Below, in pieces: positions 45,593-53,241 of a stretch of DNA of 64,000 bases. Numbering within the stretch: position 1 is the first letter of the stretch; every line of letters begins with the position of its first letter. Under the pieces are notes generated by a model that was not told where the DNA came from, ran no database searches, and saw only the letters and a program-made list of their open reading frames with translations. The stretch covers positions 62,001 to 126,000 of the forward strand of contig NZ_JACC01000021.1 in assembly GCF_000520955.1 (NCBI RefSeq). Direction: 5' to 3'. A program made the translations under genes and the position numbers. The stretch is from Aquimarina pacifica (GTDB taxonomy: Bacteria; Bacteroidota; Bacteroidia; Flavobacteriales; Flavobacteriaceae).

Positions 45593-46201
45593 TCAACCTA
45601 AATATTCATAAGAAAACAATTGTTTAATATTCTCATAAGAATCTAATAGTGCCTTCTTTGCTTTCTTCCTATCTTTCCACTTCACTTTTGTAATTCCTTC
45701 ATTCAGTTGCGGAATTAATTCTCCCTTATAGTCCGTTTTCATTTCAAACCAATAGGTTACTTTAAGACGAAACTCGCCATTCCTTTTAAAAATATGATGT
45801 GTACGATATAAAAATTTAGTAATCTCTAGACCCGTAACACCTGTCTCCTCCTCTACTTCTCTTATAGCCGCAGTTTCCATATCTTCTTTTTTTTCTGCTT
45901 TACCTTTAGGCAGATCCCATTTATCATTTCGACGAATAAACAAAACCTCCTTTTTATCATTATATACTTTTCCGCCTCCGGCAACAACCACAGGAAGCTT
46001 TGTATACAATTGTTCTATAAGTTTGTCTTCACTTTTGTGATATAAATGATATTTCACCTCAATTTTTGCCGCCTCCTTTTGTAAAATATCTCTAATAACT
46101 GAAGGCAAATCAACCTCTTTTATAGAAATTTTGATATACCCTTCAATACTCTTTTTTGTCGATAGAATAATAGGCGTATTATTCACAAAAACTTTATACA
46201 T
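45593..46201 (-). CDS. NUDIX hydrolase with N-terminal domain
   Basis: About 202 aa starting at the ATG at 46199-46201; the frame also contains a TTG two codons upstream. The NUDIX box GKAEKKEDMETAAIREVEEETGV (GX5EX7REUXEEXGU) is complete, and the preceding strand includes FIRRNDKWDLPKG. An N-terminal stretch of about 65 residues precedes it, a two-part arrangement common in Bacteroidota NUDIX proteins beside pyrE. It hydrolyses a nucleoside diphosphate-linked compound. The gene is divergent from pyrE with only 8 bp between start codons. Confidence 0.9.
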   Translation of the reverse strand: MYKVFVNNTPIILSTKKSIEGYIKISIKEVDLPSVIRDILQKEAAKIEVKYHLYHKSEDKLIEQLYTKLPVVVAGGGKVYNDKKEVLFIRRNDKWDLPKGKAEKKEDMETAAIREVEEETGVTGLEITKFLYRTHHIFKRNGEFRLKVTYWFEMKTDYKGELIPQLNEGITKVKWKDRKKAKKALLDSYENIKQLFSYEYLG

Positions 46202-46204
46202 TTG
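46197..46204 (+). promoter_or_regulatory. Putative -7 box of pyrE over the NUDIX start codon
   Basis: TACATTTG is an exact TAnnTTTG match that overlaps the NUDIX start codon and ends 5 bp before the pyrE ATG. The predicted transcript start is at or next to that ATG, so the pyrE mRNA would be leaderless or nearly so. Confidence 0.5.
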
Positions 46205-46209
46205 CAACT

Positions 46210-46851
46210 ATGATTTTTGATAAAGATACGGCAAAAAAAACCGCTGAATTACTATTGCAAATAAATGCAATTAAATTACAACCACAAGATCCTTTTACAT
46301 GGGCTTCAGGATGGAAATCTCCGATTTACTGCGATAATCGAATTACCCTTTCTTATCCAGATATAAGAAATTTTTTAAGTAAAAATCTTGCTCAATATAT
46401 TGAAGAAAAATATGGGAAGCCTGATGTAATAGCAGGTGTAGCGACTGGTGCTATTGGTATAGGTATGCTTGTAGCTGAGCAATTAGATCTTCCTTTTATA
46501 TATGTTCGACCTGAACCCAAAAAACACGGGCGAAAAAATCAAATTGAAGGTATTATTCCCAAAAATAAGAGTGTAGTAGTTGTAGAAGATCTTATCAGTA
46601 CAGGAAAAAGCAGTCTTAATGCGGTTAAAGCCTTAAAAGAAGAAAATGCAGATGTAAAAGGTATGGTAGCAATATTTGATTATGGTTTTGATATCGCGGT
46701 TCAGAACTTTGACAATGCACAACTATCATTGCACACATTAAGTAATTATGATAACTTACTTGATCAAGCACTTGAGAGTTCGTACATAACACAAGAACAA
46801 CAAAAAACATTACAAAGCTGGCGAACAAACCCAGCAGAATGGAATATATAA
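46210..46851 (+). CDS. pyrE: Orotate phosphoribosyltransferase
   Basis: 213 aa. The PRPP-binding motif VVVVEDLISTGKSS (about 117-130) is intact, preceded by an FTWASGWKSPIYCDNR N-terminal segment and the YVRPEPKKHGRKNQIEG flexible loop. It converts orotate and PRPP to orotidine 5'-phosphate in pyrimidine synthesis. The SRPBCC gene follows after 15 bp, probably in the same transcript. Confidence 0.96.
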   Translation: MIFDKDTAKKTAELLLQINAIKLQPQDPFTWASGWKSPIYCDNRITLSYPDIRNFLSKNLAQYIEEKYGKPDVIAGVATGAIGIGMLVAEQLDLPFIYVRPEPKKHGRKNQIEGIIPKNKSVVVVEDLISTGKSSLNAVKALKEENADVKGMVAIFDYGFDIAVQNFDNAQLSLHTLSNYDNLLDQALESSYITQEQQKTLQSWRTNPAEWNI

Positions 46852-46866
46852 TTTTTAGAACATATA

Positions 46867-47259
46867 ATGAACTTAGAAAGCCCTACCGTAGTAGTTAATA
46901 AATCTCCTCAAGAAGTATTTGAATTCTTAACCAAAGTTGAAAACTTCGAGCAATTAATGCCTGAGAGTAAAGAAAAATTTGAAAAAATAAGTGATTCTCG
47001 TTTTCTTTTTCAATTGAAAGGAATGCCAGAACTTGTTTTAGATCAAAAAGGAAATACCCCTTCGAGCCAAGTAGTATTAGGAGCAGCAAGTGACAAACTT
47101 CCTTTTACATTAACCGCGGATATAACAGACTGCGGAGATGGCACAAGCAACACGAAACTAACATTTGATGGAGAGTTTAATGCAATGATGGCTATGATGA
47201 TCAAAAAACCTATTCAGAATTTTATTAATACTCTTAGTGAAAATATAGGAAAACTTTAG
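46867..47259 (+). CDS. SRPBCC (START-like) small protein
   Basis: 130 aa with the helix-grip fold pattern: an N-terminal strand, the helix VNKSPQEVFEFLTKVENFEQLMP, and a long C-terminal helix (MMAMMIKKPIQNFINTLSENI). SRPBCC proteins bind hydrophobic ligands. Its position right after pyrE is conserved in flavobacteria as I recall, but no role in pyrimidine synthesis is known to me. Confidence 0.85.
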   Translation: MNLESPTVVVNKSPQEVFEFLTKVENFEQLMPESKEKFEKISDSRFLFQLKGMPELVLDQKGNTPSSQVVLGAASDKLPFTLTADITDCGDGTSNTKLTFDGEFNAMMAMMIKKPIQNFINTLSENIGKL

Positions 47260-47337
47260 TCAGAATTCATGTAAACGTTTTTGTTTCACTGAAAACAAAG
47301 AATCTAAACGTAATTCATTAAAAAAGTATAAACTTCT

Positions 47338-48069
47338 TCAATATAAAAGTTTAATTTCTTTAAGATCAAAGTCAGAAATTATTTCATCCTCTAACAGAAC
47401 TTGAAGTTTACCTTCATTTGTAATGGTTTGAATAATTCCAACAAAAGGATCTCCCTCTATATCTAGAAATGTAGAGGGTTTATTTTTTCTAAAAAGCAAA
47501 CTCTCGTATTCTTTTTTAAGTTTTTCAAAATTAGAATCATATAGGGTATCGAACCTGTATTTTAATCTAGAAAGTATTAAATTCGCTACTTCATCAATAT
47601 CAAAATTTCGTCCGAAAATTTGTTTAAGAGACCCTGCCTGAGGAAGATTATCAAAAGTAATTTGATTAATATTCATTCCTATTCCTAAAATAGCTCCGGT
47701 TAGTCTGCCATTTTTCACCACATTTTCTATCAAAATACCACAAATTTTTTGTTTGTATGACAGAATGTCGTTAGGCCATTTTATCGATAGTTTGGGTACC
47801 ATAAATCCATCTAAAACATCCCAAATAGCCAAAGATGTTGCTATCGAAATAAAGAACTGATCTTTCAACCTTAATTCGGGAACTACCATAAACACACTAC
47901 ATGTAAGGTTTTCACCAGCATTACTTTCCCAAACAGTTCCCATCTGTCCTTTTCCTGCCAATTGTTGTCTTGCTATAACGCATACAGGAGTAGTTAATCC
48001 CTTTTTCCTATGAAGATCTCTAAGATATGTATTTGTTGAGTCAATGGCATCAACTTTGATTATATGCAT
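47338..48069 (-). CDS. birA: Biotin--[acetyl-CoA-carboxylase] ligase (no HTH domain)
   Basis: 243 aa, class I (catalytic and C-terminal domain only; no DNA-binding N-terminus, so no repressor role). Features include STNTYLRDL (about 12-20), the RQQLAGKGQMGTVWES biotinyl-AMP loop (about 39-54), SIKWPNDIL (about 98-106) and GIGMNINQ. It activates biotin and attaches it to acceptor lysines, here very likely Lys1116 of the pyruvate carboxylase in this window. It is divergent from rsfS with an 87-bp gap. Confidence 0.95.
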   Translation of the reverse strand: MHIIKVDAIDSTNTYLRDLHRKKGLTTPVCVIARQQLAGKGQMGTVWESNAGENLTCSVFMVVPELRLKDQFFISIATSLAIWDVLDGFMVPKLSIKWPNDILSYKQKICGILIENVVKNGRLTGAILGIGMNINQITFDNLPQAGSLKQIFGRNFDIDEVANLILSRLKYRFDTLYDSNFEKLKKEYESLLFRKNKPSTFLDIEGDPFVGIIQTITNEGKLQVLLEDEIISDFDLKEIKLLY

Positions 48070-48156
48070 ATAAATGTGTAAAAATTTACAAATGTCGTCT
48101 TAATACCGACATTAAAATCATAAAAAGTAATAACTTTACGCAAATTAAAAAAATGC

Positions 48157-48528
48157 ATGACTAAAAAAGAAATCGGAAACGATCAATTAATTGCCCAAAT
48201 ATTGAAAGGTATTGAAGAGGTTAAGGGTAATGACATTAACATTCTAGATCTCAGAGAAATCGAAAATACAGTTTGCAGTTACTTCGTAATTTGTAATGGA
48301 ACTTCTAATACACAGGTAAATGCAATTGTTAACTCTATCCAGAAAACAGTAAGCAAAGCACTTAAAGACAAACCTTGGCATGTAGAAGGGAGTGATAATG
48401 CAGAATGGGTATTAATAGATTATGTAAATGTGGTCGTACATGTTTTTCAAAAGCACATAAGAGAATTCTATGATATAGAAGGACTTTGGGGAGATGCGAA
48501 AACCACAATCATTGAAACAAATTATTAA
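48157..48528 (+). CDS. rsfS: Ribosome silencing factor RsfS
   Basis: 123 aa. Family pattern: INILDLREIENTVCSYFVICNGTSNTQVNAI (about 28-58), the WHVEGSDNAEWVLIDYVNVVVHVFQKHIREFYDIEGLWGDAK stretch near the C-terminus. It binds ribosomal protein uL14 and blocks subunit joining when nutrients run low. The gene leads directly into ftsH after 14 bp. Confidence 0.96.
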   Translation: MTKKEIGNDQLIAQILKGIEEVKGNDINILDLREIENTVCSYFVICNGTSNTQVNAIVNSIQKTVSKALKDKPWHVEGSDNAEWVLIDYVNVVVHVFQKHIREFYDIEGLWGDAKTTIIETNY

Positions 48529-48542
48529 AAAGAAAACCTTAG

Positions 48543-50495
48543 ATGGCCAAAGAAAATAAGAAAATAGAACCGAGTAAAAAACCAAAATTTAATGCCTACT
48601 GGATTTATGCCGTTATTATAATTGGCTTTTTGGTATTGAATTTTGTTGGTGGCAGTGGGTTAGGATCTGCTCCTACAACCTCCCCTTCTGAGTTTCAGAA
48701 GTTTTTAAGCAATGGAGAGATTGATAAAGTTGTAATAATCAATCGTAGACAAGCCAAAGTTTTTCTAACACAAGAAGCTAAAGCCTTAGAAAAGCACAAA
48801 AAGAACAAGAAAAACTCTATTTTACCAGCAACTCCTAGTGATCCCGATTATCAATTTGAATTTGGTGACTTACAAAATTTTGAAAACAAAATTGCTACCA
48901 TTAAAAATGAAAATGGTTTAAGTACACAAGTAAACTATGATACCGAAAGCAATGTTTGGGGTGAAATATTAATTACTCTATTACCTTTTGCCCTTATTAT
49001 TGGTGTATGGATATTCATTATGCGTAGAATGAGTGGTGGTTCTGGTGGTGGAGCTGGTGGTCAAATTTTTAACATAGGAAAATCAAAAGCAAAGCTTTTT
49101 GATCAAAATACAGAAGTAAAAGTTTCTTTTGAAAATGTAGCGGGCCTTGAAGGTGCAAAAGAAGAAGTACAAGAGATTGTAGATTTCCTAAAAAATCCAG
49201 AAAAATACACCTCTTTAGGAGGAAAAATTCCCAAAGGAGCTCTTTTAGTTGGACCTCCAGGAACAGGGAAAACTTTATTAGCAAAAGCTGTAGCCGGAGA
49301 AGCAAAAGTACCTTTCTTCTCGTTATCAGGATCTGACTTTGTAGAAATGTTTGTAGGTGTAGGAGCTTCACGTGTAAGAGACTTATTCAAACAAGCTAAA
49401 GAAAAGTCTCCTGCAATTATATTTATTGATGAAATTGATGCTGTTGGACGAGCGAGGGGAAAAAGCAATTTTTCTGGATCAAACGACGAAAGAGAGAATA
49501 CCTTAAACCAACTCCTTACAGAAATGGATGGTTTTGGAACAAATACAAACGTAATAGTTATTGCCGCAACTAACCGTGCCGACGTACTAGATAAAGCATT
49601 ACTTCGTGCAGGTCGTTTTGACCGCCAGATATATGTAGATTTACCAGATATAAGAGAACGTAAAGAAATATTTGATGTTCATTTAAAACCCCTCAAAAAG
49701 GTAGAAAATGAGCTAGACACAGAATTCATGGCAAAACAAACTCCTGGATTTTCGGGAGCAGACATTGCCAATGTTTGTAACGAAGCTGCACTTATTGCTG
49801 CTAGAAAAGGAAACAGTGCAGTAGGAAAACAAGATTTTCTAGATGCCGTTGACAGAATTGTTGGAGGTCTAGAAAAGAAGAATAAAATTATAACTCCAGA
49901 AGAAAAAAGAGCCATAGCCTTTCATGAAGCTGGACACGCAACTGTTAGCTGGATGCTTGAACATGCAGCACCGTTAGTAAAAGTTACTATCGTACCACGA
50001 GGACAATCTTTGGGAGCAGCATGGTATTTACCAGAAGAACGACTCATTGTACGACCTAATCAAATGCTTGATGAAATGTGTGCCGCATTAGGTGGACGTG
50101 CAGCAGAAAAAGTAATATTCAACGAAATTTCGACAGGAGCTTTAAGTGATCTAGAGAAAGTAACAAAGCAAGCAAGAGCAATGGTTACTATTTATGGATT
50201 AAACGAAAAAGTTGGTAACCTTACGTATTATGACTCTTCGGGGCAAAGTGAATACAACTTTACAAAACCATATAGTGAACAAACAAGTGAACTTATCGAC
50301 AAAGAAATTTCTAACATTGTAGAAGCTCAGTATCAAAGAGCCATCGATTTATTAGAAAACCACAAGGATAAACTTACAGAACTTGCAGAAGTCTTATTAG
50401 AAAAGGAAGTTATTTTTAAAGATAATTTAGAAAAAATCTTCGGAGAAAGACCTTTTGGGAAAAAAGAGGAAGAAATTATCCCTGAACCATCTTAA
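48543..50495 (+). CDS. ftsH: ATP-dependent zinc metalloprotease FtsH
   Basis: 650 aa membrane protease. Two N-terminal membrane helices flank a periplasmic domain (residues about 15-35 and 140-157). The AAA domain has Walker A GPPGTGKT (about 237-244), Walker B IIFIDEID and second region of homology ATNRADVLDKALLRAGRFDR. The zinc site HEAGH (about 459-463) completes the metalloprotease domain. It degrades misfolded or regulated membrane proteins and forms a hexamer in the inner membrane. The gap to rsfS is 14 bp, and a hairpin terminator follows. Confidence 0.98.
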   Translation: MAKENKKIEPSKKPKFNAYWIYAVIIIGFLVLNFVGGSGLGSAPTTSPSEFQKFLSNGEIDKVVIINRRQAKVFLTQEAKALEKHKKNKKNSILPATPSDPDYQFEFGDLQNFENKIATIKNENGLSTQVNYDTESNVWGEILITLLPFALIIGVWIFIMRRMSGGSGGGAGGQIFNIGKSKAKLFDQNTEVKVSFENVAGLEGAKEEVQEIVDFLKNPEKYTSLGGKIPKGALLVGPPGTGKTLLAKAVAGEAKVPFFSLSGSDFVEMFVGVGASRVRDLFKQAKEKSPAIIFIDEIDAVGRARGKSNFSGSNDERENTLNQLLTEMDGFGTNTNVIVIAATNRADVLDKALLRAGRFDRQIYVDLPDIRERKEIFDVHLKPLKKVENELDTEFMAKQTPGFSGADIANVCNEAALIAARKGNSAVGKQDFLDAVDRIVGGLEKKNKIITPEEKRAIAFHEAGHATVSWMLEHAAPLVKVTIVPRGQSLGAAWYLPEERLIVRPNQMLDEMCAALGGRAAEKVIFNEISTGALSDLEKVTKQARAMVTIYGLNEKVGNLTYYDSSGQSEYNFTKPYSEQTSELIDKEISNIVEAQYQRAIDLLENHKDKLTELAEVLLEKEVIFKDNLEKIFGERPFGKKEEEIIPEPS

Positions 50496-50525
50496 AAGCA
50501 TACTATTTTCTAGAATAATATAAAA

Positions 50526-50564
50526 AATCTTAACCTAACAGAATTTTAGGTTAAGATTTTTTTT
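50526..50564 (+). terminator. Terminator after ftsH
   Basis: AATCTTAACCTA (50526-50537) pairs perfectly with TAGGTTAAGATT (50547-50558) and is followed by a T-run. The -7 box of the next gene starts in the last T. Confidence 0.88.
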
Positions 50565-50571
50565 ACCTTTG
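50564..50571 (+). promoter_or_regulatory. Putative -7 box for the LUD-cdsA-psd-ACBP operon
   Basis: TACCTTTG matches TAnnTTTG, starts directly at the end of the ftsH terminator and lies 43 bp before the ATG of the LUD gene. No clear -33 TTG is present. Confidence 0.5.
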
Positions 50572-50613
50572 TTCGTACAGTAAATTCGTAATCCCCAACA
50601 CTAGATCAAACAA

Positions 50614-51228
50614 ATGAGTCTATTTAGAAGAATCTTTTCATCAAAATCTAAATCAGACCAAAAGAATAAAGAACGACACGTTGAAGATCGTAGTAAATAT
50701 ATGCCGGAGATTGATCTACCTGTTGACGAAAGTTTCATGATCAATTTTAAAAGAAATGGAGGCAAATTTTTATATTGTGACAATGACAATGAAGTTTTAG
50801 ACTCTTTTGACAAAATTCTTTTGGAAAATGATTGGTATGAAAAAGATGTATGTACTTTTGAAATAAGTTTAGAACACAAATTTTCAGGCTTTAATCTAAA
50901 TTACACAAAACAAGCTACCTCCTCCTCTTTCTTTTTTGCTACTTGTGAATATTTAATTGCCGACAGCGGAGCTATTTTAATCTCCTCAAATCAATTAAAA
51001 GAAAAAAAACTAACAGAATTACCTGATAATTTCGTGATTCTGGCTGCTACAAGTCAACTAGTTAAAAGTATCGGAGAAGGGTTAAAGGGTATTAAAAGTA
51101 AAAACAAAAATGCAATACCTTCTAATATAACTACCATCAAGGATTTCGAACCTCAAAAAGAAAAGGATTTCTTAAGCTACGGAAGTAGTTCAAAAAATTT
51201 ATATTTGCTCCTCTTGGAAGATTTATAA
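50614..51228 (+). CDS. LUD-domain protein (LutC/YkgG-like)
   Basis: 204 aa. The C-terminal region has the LUD (lactate utilisation) domain pattern: ATCEYLIADSGAILISSNQ (about 108-126) and LPDNFVILAATSQLVKSIGEGL (about 135-156). LutC is part of the iron-sulfur lactate oxidase in other bacteria, but here there is no LutA/B. A stand-alone LUD gene before cdsA is recurrent in flavobacteria; its role is not known to me. The stop is directly followed by the cdsA ATG. Confidence 0.82.
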   Translation: MSLFRRIFSSKSKSDQKNKERHVEDRSKYMPEIDLPVDESFMINFKRNGGKFLYCDNDNEVLDSFDKILLENDWYEKDVCTFEISLEHKFSGFNLNYTKQATSSSFFFATCEYLIADSGAILISSNQLKEKKLTELPDNFVILAATSQLVKSIGEGLKGIKSKNKNAIPSNITTIKDFEPQKEKDFLSYGSSSKNLYLLLLEDL

Positions 51229-51229
51229 C

Positions 51230-52039
51230 ATGAAAGAATTACTTACAAGGGCTTTATCGGGATTTCTATATATCTCTTTATTACTCGTATCTATTTTTAT
51301 AAACAAATACACCTTTATAGGCATATTTTTAATTTTTGGAATCATCGCTATATATGAATTTCAAAAATTAATTCATCTCAAAAACAAAAGACTGTATATA
51401 ATATTTATAGGCCTTTTGGCAATCTTACACATTTTCGAAGATAAAATTTATTTTTATGTAACTCTTCCGGTTTTGACGCTTACAATTATTACAGAATTAT
51501 TTCTGGTAAAAGACCTAGTCACTATTCGAATTATTCCAATGTTTGAGAAAAGAAAATACTTCACGAGTATTTTTTATCTTATTACCTCGATTATATTTTT
51601 AACACTTATCCCTAATTATTCAGGAAAATATCAACCATTGATTATAGCGGGAGCTTTCTTAATCACATGGGTAAATGATACATTTGCCTACTTAGTGGGC
51701 AAAAATTTTGGAAAAAATAAGTTGTTAGAACGAATATCTCCGAAAAAGACAATAGAAGGCTTTATTGGCGGGTTTATATTCTCAATACTAGCAGGATACT
51801 TGATAGCCATTTTTTCTCATACTTTATCTATAGGCATTTGGTTGATTATAAGCATTATTATGAGTATTTTTGGAATGTTGGGTGATCTTATCCAATCAAA
51901 GTTTAAAAGACAAGCAGGAGTCAAAGATAGCGGCACCATAATGCCCGGTCATGGAGGCATCTATGATCGACTTGATAGTGTAATCTTTGCAAGCCCGTTT
52001 TTATATGCATTTTTACAAATCTTAGCACATGTTTCATAA
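51230..52039 (+). CDS. cdsA: Phosphatidate cytidylyltransferase
   Basis: 269 aa with about eight membrane helices. The family signature SKFKRQAGVKDSGTIMPGHGGIYDRLDS (about 222-249) is complete. It makes CDP-diacylglycerol from phosphatidic acid and CTP, the branch point of phospholipid synthesis. It overlaps psd by 11 bp. Confidence 0.96.
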   Translation: MKELLTRALSGFLYISLLLVSIFINKYTFIGIFLIFGIIAIYEFQKLIHLKNKRLYIIFIGLLAILHIFEDKIYFYVTLPVLTLTIITELFLVKDLVTIRIIPMFEKRKYFTSIFYLITSIIFLTLIPNYSGKYQPLIIAGAFLITWVNDTFAYLVGKNFGKNKLLERISPKKTIEGFIGGFIFSILAGYLIAIFSHTLSIGIWLIISIIMSIFGMLGDLIQSKFKRQAGVKDSGTIMPGHGGIYDRLDSVIFASPFLYAFLQILAHVS

Positions 52040-52676
52040 AGAAGGATTTAAAATAATATCTATCACATTAGTCCTGTTCTTAGGTATTAATGTAGCTTCG
52101 TATTTAGCAATTCAAGTAGAAGAAATTCGAATTGCTATCACTGTAGTGACATTGGTTTTTTTACTGTTAATTTTACAATTTTTTAGAAACCCAAAAAGAA
52201 CAACTTCTGTTAGCGAAAAAACGGTCGTTTCTCCTGTAGACGGAAAAGTTGTTGTTATAGAAGAAGTATTTGAAAAAGAATTTTTTAATGAAAAAAGACT
52301 ACAGGTTTCGGTTTTTATGTCCCCTATAAATGTACATGTTACTAGACACCCTATTAACGGAGAAGTAGTTCTAAGTAAATATCATCCCGGAAAATATTTA
52401 GTTGCTTGGCATCCTAAAGCTTCAGAAGAAAATGAAAGAACTACCGTAGTTGTAAAAAACAACTCGATAGAGGTATTATACCGTCAAATAGCTGGTGCTC
52501 TCGCAAAACGAATTGTCAACTACGCCAAAGAGGGCGAAAAAGTTGTTCAGGGTTCTGATAGCGGATTTATAAAATTCGGCTCTAGAGTGGACTTATTTTT
52601 ACCAATAGGTACTGAAATAAGTGTTGAACTTAATCAAAAAGTAAAGGGAGGAGAAAGTGTGATTGCAAACCTCTAA
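52029..52676 (+). CDS. psd: Phosphatidylserine decarboxylase family protein
   Basis: 215 aa. An N-terminal membrane helix pair (about 6-50) precedes the catalytic region with VSPVDGKVVVIEEV, FMSPINVHVTRHPINGEV and the self-cleavage site GFIKFGSRVDLF, where the Ser provides the pyruvoyl group. It converts phosphatidylserine to phosphatidylethanolamine. Overlap with cdsA indicates a phospholipid operon, continued 12 bp later by an acyl-CoA-binding protein. Confidence 0.94.
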   Translation: MFHKEGFKIISITLVLFLGINVASYLAIQVEEIRIAITVVTLVFLLLILQFFRNPKRTTSVSEKTVVSPVDGKVVVIEEVFEKEFFNEKRLQVSVFMSPINVHVTRHPINGEVVLSKYHPGKYLVAWHPKASEENERTTVVVKNNSIEVLYRQIAGALAKRIVNYAKEGEKVVQGSDSGFIKFGSRVDLFLPIGTEISVELNQKVKGGESVIANL

Positions 52677-52688
52677 TTTAACGTAACG

Positions 52689-52955
52689 ATGACTGAAGAA
52701 GAATTAAATATAGCCTTCGACAATGCCTATCATCGTGCCTCTAGCACAAAAATACAACTGCCCCCTGATGTTATGCTCTATTTTTATGCATATTACAAGC
52801 GCGCCACACATACAGAAGGATTTTACACCCCCTCTGGAGATAGTCAGCTTAGAAATGCTTTTAAACTAAATGCTTTTTTTCAAACTCAAAATATCACTCC
52901 TCAAGAAGCCAAAAAAAAATATATAGAACTAGTTGAAAAATACATTATTGACTAA
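52689..52955 (+). CDS. Acyl-CoA-binding protein (ACBP)
   Basis: 88 aa, standard ACBP length. Helix 2/3 residues match the family: LPPDVMLYFYAYYKRATHTEGF, then KLNAFFQTQNITPQEAKKKYIELV with the Tyr/Lys acyl-CoA contact positions. ACBPs carry long-chain acyl-CoA and are far commoner in eukaryotes than in bacteria; this copy lies in a phospholipid operon, so it may supply acyl-CoA to lipid acylation. It differs from eukaryotic ACBP in the usual helix 2 loop (THTEGFYTPSGDSQ), so a diverged ligand is possible. Confidence 0.85.
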   Translation: MTEEELNIAFDNAYHRASSTKIQLPPDVMLYFYAYYKRATHTEGFYTPSGDSQLRNAFKLNAFFQTQNITPQEAKKKYIELVEKYIID

Positions 52956-53088
52956 TTCTTCTCTACCCTATTTCCAGAGCAATATTTTTACACCTTCATT
53001 TTAAACATAGCAACCTTTACACTTTTTAAGTGCAATAATAAAATCAAAAACCAACTGTTTTGGGATATTTACAAAAAGAAAAAAAACA

Positions 53089-53118
53089 AAAGGAGCATGT
53101 TTGACATACTCCTTTTTT
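53089..53118. terminator. Terminator of the lipid operon (may serve valS too)
   Basis: AAAGGAG plus ATGT (53089-53100) pair with ACAT plus CTCCTTT (53104-53115) around a 3-nt loop, then T-run. A-run on the left allows use by the minus-strand valS transcript. Confidence 0.8.
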
Positions 53119-53145
53119 AAACGTATTCTTTTATTAAATTATCTT

Positions 53146-53193
53146 ACTACGCAAGCTAGCGCTATTTATACCATTTCTGATTTAAAATGGTAT
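53146..53193. repeat. TACCATTT/AAATGGTA palindrome with TACGC module
   Basis: ATACCATTT (53168-53176) and AAATGGTAT (53185-53193) are perfect inverted copies around an 8-nt loop. Left of it lies a TACGCAAGCTAGCGCTA segment. The same two modules occur in nested form at 13797-13853. Confidence 0.55.
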
Positions 53194-53241
53194 TATACAT
53201 AGTAATCTTGCAAAAGAAATAAAAAAAATGATTTAGAAACT

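Noticed and set aside
50614..51228. Assigning a lactate-oxidation operon to the LUD gene
   Set aside because: No LutA/LutB partner genes are nearby; the gene is embedded in a phospholipid operon.
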